Assembly (NCBI GenBank): GCA_019137255.1
Contig: WPDH01000280.1
Span: 1 to 64,000 of the forward strand
From: Corinectria fuckeliana
Taxonomy: Eukaryota; Ascomycota; Sordariomycetes; Hypocreales; Nectriaceae
DNA length: 64,000 nucleotides
Direction of reading: 5' to 3'
The position numbers and the translations under genes were made by a program. How positions within the stretch are numbered: position 1 is the first letter of the stretch; each line of letters starts with the position of its first letter. Shown here piece by piece: positions 57,290-64,000 of this stretch. The notes under the pieces are model-generated. The model saw only the letters and a list, made by a program, of their open reading frames with translations, searched no databases and was not told the DNA's origin.

Positions 57290-58680
57290 TCACTGCGGTG
57301 CAAAGATAAAGGCCAGCTGGTCAATCCCTTTGCCACCTTGGCCAAGGAAGCCTACAATCTGCCAACCAGTTGGCGCCGAGACACTGCTGCAGTCATCTGT
57401 CGTTGCTCCGGACTCCAGCACATTGCCCGCGCTCGTGTTCGCCGATATGTAGAAGATTCGTGTGCGACTGTCCTTTTCGCCCAGGCATAGCTTGGCGCTT
57501 GTCCAGAACTCATTGTCGCTTAGCTCGAGACTGGAGAGAGTTCCGCCGTCACCGCCATGACTGAAGGTAGTCCCATCAGCAAGGACGATCCCTACGGAAT
57601 CCAGGCGGTCTCCACCATGAAAGGACAAGGTGCTAGGCTTGGGGACCGCCGCCGAGGATGCTTGTAGATCTGAGAGGGCCGGCAGGTCGGTGAACCAGTC
57701 GCCATGAGGTCCACCTGTGAAGGCCGACTGGCGGAACGCAGAGGAAAGTGACCAGGTGAAGTTGGCGCCGATCGGGTTGTGGTCTGAGAGGACGCTTCCG
57801 TTGGCCTGCAGGAACTTGGTGCTCTCGTAGTTGAACGAGGTGGCGGTGAGATCCAAGACGGCATTGCCGCGGTAAAAGGCCTTGTCGACAGTTTCACACG
57901 CGTTGGTGGTGCTGGGGTTTTCACAGAGCAGCTCCGTAGTAGGCTCGACGCCGTTCTTGCTGTTCTCGACCCACACGTCTGTCAGTCCGTTCTGGGTCTT
58001 GAAGATGCGAATGTTATCCGCTGTCCGCGTGTAGCGGCTGTTGGTGTCGCCGAACACTAGGACGGCATTTCCCTTGCTCCAGGTGTCGATATAATCGGCG
58101 ACCTGTTTGAGATTGCTGTTCCGGGCCGTCAAGTCTTTATCCTCGGTGCCAGCATCTGTATGTAAGTTGTATACGTCGATGGAGACGCCGTCTGCAACTT
58201 GGACGCGCATAAAGGTGAAGCCCTTGGGGGTCAGACAGTCGGCACCCGAAGCGTCTGAGCACGTATCCCACTTGACGCGCGCGAAGTCGATCCATCCATA
58301 GTTGGCGAGCGTGTTGAGGCCAGAGCCAATGGCGGCGCCACCAGACGTGGCGGTGCGGTAGGCGTGGTTGTCCGTCTCGTAGATGGAGGCATGGTAGTTG
58401 AAGTCCTGCCAAGACGATGAGTAATTGGACCTTTGCGTGGCCTAGTCCCGAGGGCACTTACTTCCTGGACGTGGATGATATCGTAGGCATACTTTGCAAA
58501 GTAGGTCCCGATGAGGAGCGAGTTGGTGGTCTTGTCGCCCGGGACTTCATTCGACTGGACGAGTGCTGGCAGACCTGCTACGTTCATGCTCAGAATGGAA
58601 AAGTCACCCTTGTCCGTCGTGGCGGCAGTGCAGCCCGCTGCCAGAAGGGAGGAGCAGAGAGCGGCGCGTAGGTTGATCAT
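57290..58680 (-). CDS. Secreted EEP-fold phosphodiesterase with jacalin-like domain
   Basis: Exons 58680-58462 and 58405-57290, with a 56-nt phase-0 intron (GTAAGT..TTGGCAG), give 444 aa. The signal peptide is MINLRAALCSSLLAAGCTAA. Residues 25-290 are an endonuclease/exonuclease/phosphatase domain with its active site intact: Asn33 (SMNVAGL), Glu73 (HVQE), Asn153-His155 (YNLHTDAG), Asp193-Asn195 (FGDTNS) and Asp281-His282 (SDHNPIG). The closest class I know is secreted sphingomyelinase/inositol-phosphosphingolipid phospholipase C-like enzymes; nuclease activity is the alternative. Residues about 300-444 form a jacalin-like lectin domain (GPHGDWFTDLPAL; DRLDSVGIVLADGTTFSHGG; GFLGQGGKGIDQLAFIF) that probably binds glycans and anchors the enzyme to a surface. 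Substrate not provable from sequence. Confidence 0.85.
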
Positions 58681-59358
58681 GATGATCTGCGATGTGTTGA
58701 TGCTGGTTGTTAGAGGGGAAGTGCACCACTACGCGTTTGGCTCCATAAACGTAGGTCTTTAAGGGATTATCTTATGATTTTAAGCACCTTCGCTAACTAA
58801 GGACTCGTGCTGATTTCACTGGCATACGTACGACCAGGGTCGGGACAAGCTTCTCGTTACGGGGCGTAGTACCGAGACACTGGATGCGTGCTACTGTTTC
58901 ATGGGGGCTCTCGGCTCTCGGCGCCCTTTCAGGCAGGTCAGTCGGGCAACAGTACAGTACCAGATTAGTTCCTGAGATGGAGCATCTGTCGAACTAAGTA
59001 TGAGTCTCTGCATCCTCGGCTCAGAGCGCAAGCACGTGGTTGTGCTAGATTACAGGTGCCTGTACAGTTTTTAGATGTCATGCATTCATCGATACGGTAC
59101 TGCGTTGCTTTGTGACTGACTATTGGTGGAGCGAGGCCGGTATCTCATTCCGCACCTAATTAATACCTAACGCCAATTAGTGTTAAGCTTCACGACCTAA
59201 AATTAGGAGACCACACGTGTTTCGAGACGAGGACTGTTATAGGCTGCGGTAATCTATCTACTGCTGAATCTGGTCCTGAAATAGAATTTGCGTTCTTCTA
59301 GTCGCGTTCCCGAATTCTAAAGCGTCACAGGTCCAAACTTTGCTTCTGAGCATCTAGT
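58681..59358. other. Intergenic, no gene
   Basis: Promoter region of the jacalin-tailed enzyme and 3' side of the beta-lactamase-fold gene. No supported frame. Confidence 0.45.
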
Positions 59359-60828
59359 CTACCTCGTCATCTTGTAGAGTCCCGTCTCCATACGATCCGC
59401 GCACTCTACAACGTTGCGGTCTAGGGCGCGATGGCACGCGTTAGAGGAGACCCCGCTGTGGACATAAGGGCACTTACCACCGTACGGGAGGATCTGGGTT
59501 GCGATGACCGCACCGACATTGTTCGTCCGATCTGCGAACCAGAAGAGGTTCGGAAGTCCCGACCAAGATGCCGACCCTGCAGCACGTCCCGACGCCTCCG
59601 GAAGGTGACTGATCGAGAACGACAGTCCCCAGCCTTCAGTGTGGTCATCGGGCATCGGCTCTAGAGGGGTTGCGTTGGTAAGCCAGGGCTTGGCCACGGG
59701 GACGCCTTCGTTGCTGAAACGCGGCCTCCCCGGGATTTGGTCCGTGAACATTTCTATTGAGAAGAACATGATTAGCATCATCTGACATCAGAGTTCGAAG
59801 AAGCACTAGACAAACCTTGCACGCTATCCGCCCTGAGTAACCGAATCCCTGTCTTCGCATCTGTCCCATCGTTCAGGAGCAGTCCAATTAGTTCTGCATC
59901 GTTGGGTTAGGGCAGACGATTCCACGATTGATAAGAAGACTTACTCAAAAAGTCGACTGGCTTTCCAAAGCAACCGTGACCACCGGAATAGAACATGTCT
60001 TGATCCTGTCCGGTCTGCCTCCATGTCAATGGCCAGCGGTACAGGTGATCAGCAAGCTTTAGTTGCCCATCGGGTAGCCTCTCGTGCATGTAGGCCAGGT
60101 TTTCCTTAGCTTCCGTGGAAGGATTGAAGGAAACGCTCATGCCAAGGGGCCTGAAGATGTGCTTTTGAAAGTAGTCTTCAAGGCTGGTCTCGGTGATTCT
60201 CTCTATTAGTATCCCGACCCAGTCCATTGATGTGCCGTATTGAAATTTCTCCCCGGGTTGGTTAATAAGTGGTCGATTGACTATGTCATCACGCTGACCG
60301 GAAAAATCATCGAATCCAATTGGGCGACCGTACTGAGCTAGATTCTCATCCTCAAAGGCATATCCAAACCCAGCTGCGCACAGATTAGTTTCCAAGGTTG
60401 ACCATACCCCGACATCACCTACCAGTATGACTGAGGAGCATTCTCAATGTGATCCGGGTCTTTTTCTCGACTAGCTGGAAGTCTCCGGCCGCTGTCCGCT
60501 CCAAGACTTTGACATCCCGCAGTTCCGGTGCCAGCTTCTCCAGCTGATTAGCATCGTCAAGACTGAGGCGGCCGTGCTCGACAAGCTGCATGCACGAGAT
60601 CGCCGTGACAAGCTTCGTAAGCGAGGCAAGCCAGAAGACTGTATCTTGTGACATTTCAGCATTTGATGAAATGCCTGTGGTTCCAGAAGCGTGCTGGAAG
60701 AAGATGTCGCCATCGCTCCGAATTGCCCCGTAGACCAGCCCCGCGATTTTCTTTCGGTTCCCTGAGGTGTATTCGTCAAGAATACCCTTGAGAATCCGGT
60801 CGTCCTGGTCCGAAATCACGGTCGACAT
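59359..60828 (-). CDS. Class C beta-lactamase-fold serine hydrolase
   Basis: Five exons: 60828-60423, 60373-59945, 59893-59816, 59753-59478 and 59420-59359, giving 416 aa. The four introns are 49-62 nt with standard ends (one donor GTTTGT). The nucleophile motif SxxK is Ser69-Lys72 (WLASLTKL), followed by RMLLSHTAGFGYAF, the conserved family turn. Tyr181 in FQYGTSMDW takes the place of the YxN motif, and HTEGWGLSF sits near the C-terminus. This is the subgroup of fungal esterases/transesterases related to LovD and to EstB-like esterases rather than true beta-lactamases. No signal peptide, so cytosolic. Substrate unknown. There is no polyketide synthase nearby, so a biosynthetic role is not supported by context. 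Confidence 0.85.
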
Positions 60829-61069
60829 TGCTTGGTACCTTGGTGAACTGAAGCAGCCTCAAACACTTGCTTGGCTTTAACAGAATGCGGACCCTTTCAG
60901 TGTTGATGTAGTTTGTGCTGCCCAGCAAAAGACAGTAGTGCGGGGATAGCCGAAAGTGCCGGCCGATGGACTCGGTGATCGGGTCAGTTACCCCGCGACT
61001 AGAAAGACATACATGAACGTACTATTTGGCTTTGATTTCCTAATATTGCATGACTTCATCCATTGTAAC

Positions 61070-61804
61070 TCAATCTGTGTCTGTGTTCCCACTTGTTTCC
61101 CTTTCTACCGCGTCCGCCATATCCTTCAGAGTATCGAACTTCCAGTCATACACGGGATCTCCTCTATTCCCCATAGAAGCACCCGGCCTAACAATCCAAC
61201 TCGACCGAATACCCAGCCTTTTAGCCGGCTGGTGGTCATGAAATTGGCTCTGGGCAGTCTGGAGCACCTCCGCCTTCTCAATACCAAACTTCTCCTCCAC
61301 CTCTCGCAGCATGTACTCAAAGTTCTTCGGGTCGGGTTTGTAGCTGCCGACGTCTTGCGCGGTGATGATGAGGTCGAACGGAACGCCAACCAGTGGCCCA
61401 GCATTGGTCGAGGCAAAGGACTCAAGGTCGACATTCGAGAGAACCACGAGCTTGTAAACCCTCCCGAGGCGTCTTAGCGCGTCCACGGTGTCAGGGAAAG
61501 CCGGCCATGTTCCCACCGACTTGCCAAACGCCCTGTCTTGCTCCGCGGTTGGTGCGGGAAGTCCCAGGCGAGCTGCCAGATGCGGGTGAATCGTGGCAAG
61601 CAGGTCGGCATACTTCATGTTGGGAGTCTTGTCCTGCTGCGTCCGCTCAAGCTCGCCGTAAACAGTCAACAGCTGTTCTCTGGGGAAATCCACGCCATTA
61701 GCGTCCAGCAATGGCTTTAATGCTGCCAAGACGCCTGATTCCCAGTCGATCAGGGTGCCGTAGACGTCGAACGACAGGAGGTGGTAGCTCGACAGAGGAT
61801 TCAT
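61070..61804 (-). CDS. HAD-superfamily hydrolase (haloacid dehalogenase type II-like)
   Basis: Single exon, 244 aa. Motif I is Asp13 in LLSFDVYGTLIDW, motif II Ser123-Asn124 in KLVVLSNVD, motif III Lys156 in GSYKPDPKNFEY, and the C-terminal motif is FHDHQPAKRLGIRSSWI, where the usual acidic pair is reduced (HDH). The cap domain lies at about 20-105. The layout is that of bacterial-type L-2-haloacid dehalogenases and related phosphatases. Asp13 is present, so hydrolytic activity is expected, but Asp15, the general acid in phosphatases, is Tyr, which fits a dehalogenase-type enzyme. The fungal copies are uncharacterised in most cases. It lies 241 bp from the beta-lactamase-fold gene, same strand, which does not imply co-function in a fungus. 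Confidence 0.9.
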   Translation of the reverse strand: MNPLSSYHLLSFDVYGTLIDWESGVLAALKPLLDANGVDFPREQLLTVYGELERTQQDKTPNMKYADLLATIHPHLAARLGLPAPTAEQDRAFGKSVGTWPAFPDTVDALRRLGRVYKLVVLSNVDLESFASTNAGPLVGVPFDLIITAQDVGSYKPDPKNFEYMLREVEEKFGIEKAEVLQTAQSQFHDHQPAKRLGIRSSWIVRPGASMGNRGDPVYDWKFDTLKDMADAVERETSGNTDTD

Positions 61805-62728
61805 TATGGAGTTGTGCAGTTGCGAAGGATGCGCGATTATAACGGTAACAACTGTAGAATTCTTCCAGGATACTCTATTGCAACGTTATAATGATATTTA
61901 TCAGCTTATTCAAGCGTCATCGACTCCCTACTTTGGGAGAGATGATGTGAGATTGACGTATATGGAAGGCGCCGAGAGGTGTTCACTATTAAGCCGCGAC
62001 TAGGCGAGGGACCAGCCCAACCGGGACATGATCTCCCAATGATAACCCAGAATGTTATCACTCATCAAAATATGGCTGACATATTTAGGCAATTTTGCCG
62101 GTATCATATGGAGGCCAGATTCCCGGCAGGTTCTTCCGGTTTCCGTCTCTGAACCTGATCTGTAGGCTAAGCTATTCTGAACTTCCTGTAACAAGCTAAA
62201 GCCCATAACTCACAGATAGCCACGGACATTGCGATGAAGTAAGAAGGAGTAACTGAGGGTAGAATTGCTAAAATCCCATGTAAGCAGTTGGAGTGGCAAA
62301 AGGTAATTTTCGGCCACGTAGTCGAAAATAACCTTCATGGTCAATATCCAAATGTCTTGGCTTCCGTTGTCTAGCTCGAGTCAGTAGGTTGTGAGCGAAC
62401 ACAAGGCCAAAGTTGTCTGCCTTGTTGATCTCTTGAATACCTTATCGTCAAGGATGAGAGACAAAGCCTCAATGTCGACCTAAAGGCGATCCAGCTTGTG
62501 TATTGCCCTATGGGACGAATAGTCCTGGTAGACCGAGGCCTAGAGTATTGGGCATATTCACTGGACTTACTGTTTCGTAATGCACTAGCAGACATTGCTG
62601 ACCGTCGTGGACACTTTTCAATTAGGAATGCGTAGCTAGCTACAAAAAGCCTCCTTAATTCCCTTCAACTGCAACTGACGTATTCTTGAGGGGCCATTGG
62701 ACTTTTCACTAGCTGGACAACGTGGGCG
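61805..62728. other. No supported gene
   Basis: Short frames only. A plus-strand stretch near 62436-62634 reads GRIVLVDRGLEYWAYSLDLL and looks protein-like, but it has no known motif or start. Confidence 0.35.
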
Positions 62729-64000
62729 TTACAGATACGACGCCTCAACCAAGAACCCAACGGTGAGCTTCGTATGGCGAAGGACGGTGTTCCACTGGAT
62801 CTTGTCGTATGACTGGACAATCATTAGTGGCGTACATAATGCATCACGGAGATTCACTTACATCGTTTGCTGTGTGAATGTTGGGGTTGGATTCCTCGAA
62901 AACGTCTTCGCAGACAAAAGCGGCGGCTGTAAACATCAGTGAGTAACAATCTCTTGTGATGGTGCAAAATGACACGTACGGAATCCGTTCGAACGAGCAC
63001 TCCCATGATCGGAGCAAGCATATCCACACTCAGAGGTTGATGGGGTCGCTCCGGTGTACTGAGTCGCAATAAGTCGAACATAAGATGTCAAAGCCGAGTC
63101 GACATAATCTGTGTACACCGAAACCTTGCCGTTGGGAGATATTCCTGTCATATCCTGGTTAAGGAAAGCTAGCACTGTTTTGCTAGCTGACTTGTAGTTG
63201 GCGTAAATTCCTTGAGAGCCTAGAAGCCCGCCTTCTTCACCAGCATAAAAGTGGAATTCAAGCGTGTTTTGGGGTTTGAAACCCGACTCGGCTAGTACTC
63301 TAAGCGCCTCAAGGATAGCGGTAGATCCGGATGCGTTGTCGTCGGCTCCAGGGCTGCGGGCGGAAGAGGAGCCAGCCGTAGAATCGAAATGAGCACCAAC
63401 AATGACTATTAATGGCCAAGTTAGTAGTTGCCAACGTCCGAGGTTTGAAACATACCTAGTTCAGCACTGTCTCCGGGAATCCTTGCAATGATTGATGGCT
63501 GGTTGAAGGAGTGGGTGAATTGAGAGACGACAATAGCCGTGTTGGCAGATGCAACACTCTTGACCTGGTTGAAAAGCCAGGTTGAGGCTTGTGTTCCATA
63601 AGTCGATCGATAATGACGGTTGTGGAAGCTGCAAAGGTGAGTCAGGAATTGCATTACAACACGTTGTAAAAAGACGTCGTCGAGGTACATACTCTGTTAG
63701 ACTCTTTGCCCAGCTTTGCGGTCCAGTAATGCTAGTCTTAGCAATGAGGGTGTTGGCTTCGGTGGTGTGGTTCAGCGCAGTGGGGTATGTCACCGCACGA
63801 CGTGTGATGCTAGAACTGTCTGAGGACGGAGCTGAGAGAATCGACAAGACTTCATCATCCTACAATCAGGTCAGTATCTTCTCACGACTATTTCCAGGAG
63901 ATTCACTATCAACCCACTTTAATGTCCGTAATGTCATAGAAGCCGATGCCCTTGGATGTGTACAGCTCAAACTTCTCCTCTTCCGTGACCCAGGTGCCAG
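62729..64000 (-). CDS. Leucine aminopeptidase, M28E type (5' end beyond window)
   Basis: Six exons seen: 64000-63918 (partial), 63859-63693, 63628-63456, 63405-62980, 62926-62862 and 62812-62729. Introns of 49-64 nt have GT..AG ends and the joins keep the frame, giving 331 aa in the window. The Zn/active-site residues of M28 peptidases are all visible: IVGAHFDSTAGS (His, Asp), GADDNASGSTA (bridging Asp), YAGEEGGLLG (catalytic Glu plus ligand Glu), LNQDMTG (Asp) and CSDHGSAR (His), with the CGYACSDH disulfide loop. The C-terminus SYDKIQW...LVEASYL matches secreted fungal Lap1-type enzymes of dermatophytes and Aspergillus. The propeptide is partly in view (TWVTEEEKFELYTSKG); the signal peptide is outside. 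Removes N-terminal leucine and other residues from peptides outside the cell. Confidence 0.9.

Noticed and set aside
59359..61804. Beta-lactamase-fold, HAD and EEP genes as a biosynthetic or resistance cluster
   Set aside because: No synthase, P450 or transporter nearby; adjacency alone does not support a pathway.

Overview
The window is nuclear DNA of a filamentous ascomycete (Pezizomycotina; a sordariomycete/hypocrealean source is my guess). Evidence: protein genes split by 48-111 nt introns with GT..AG ends and a CTAAC/CTGAC-like branch site; fungal-only families (BYS1, NmrA-like, fungal bZIP, SRPK-type kinase, CCCH protein with a coiled coil, rhodopsin-like membrane protein, M28E aminopeptidase); and nearly pure A+T islands of the kind left by RIP (repeat-induced point mutation, CpA to TpA). 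No rRNA, tRNA, CRISPR or bacterial operon structure was seen. Exon boundaries were worked out by hand from splice signals, reading-frame phase and protein continuity.

Left part (1-32 kb) is gene-poor and decayed. It opens with an AT-rich island (1-1560). A divergent pair of secreted, adhesin-like genes follows (2350-4694 minus, 5919-6611 plus) that share a four-cysteine module; the intergenic DNA between them has a poly-C tract with two unresolved bases. From about 9.5 to 28.2 kb lies a belt of broken genes: a zinc-finger-like fragment, an unrecognised lysine-rich remnant, an aldehyde dehydrogenase fragment fused to a LINE endonuclease fragment, a second AT-rich island, an unrecognised two-exon gene with one premature stop, a truncated SDR, a zinc-cluster transcription factor with three TAG stops, a decayed HNH-type fragment and an UNC93-like transporter fragment. 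Intact genes inside or beside the belt are a two-exon HNH nuclease-family gene (20595-22326), a four-exon BYS1/thaumatin-like secreted protein with a 13-nt microexon (26400-27021) and an SDR oxidoreductase (29386-30309).

The centre (32102-37924) is one very large gene for an uncharacterised protein of about 1900 residues, with a single short intron near its 5' end. After 3 kb of almost empty DNA come a small Cys-rich peptide gene and then a dense, normal block (41.2-64 kb): MYND protein; secreted protein with Q/N/G-rich repeats; bZIP factor divergent from an NmrA-like protein; CCCH zinc-finger protein; TPR-like helical protein; SRPK-type kinase; rhodopsin-like membrane protein carrying one in-frame stop; secreted endonuclease/exonuclease/phosphatase-fold enzyme with a jacalin-like tail; class C beta-lactamase-fold hydrolase; HAD hydrolase; and the 3' part of a leucine aminopeptidase that runs off the right edge.

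The genes do not form an obvious biosynthetic cluster. The common threads are secretion and cell surface (two adhesin-like proteins, BYS1, Q/N-rich protein, jacalin-tailed enzyme, aminopeptidase) and strong contrast between a mutated, transposon-scarred half and a well-preserved gene-dense half. The best candidate for an undescribed system is the giant protein at 32-38 kb.
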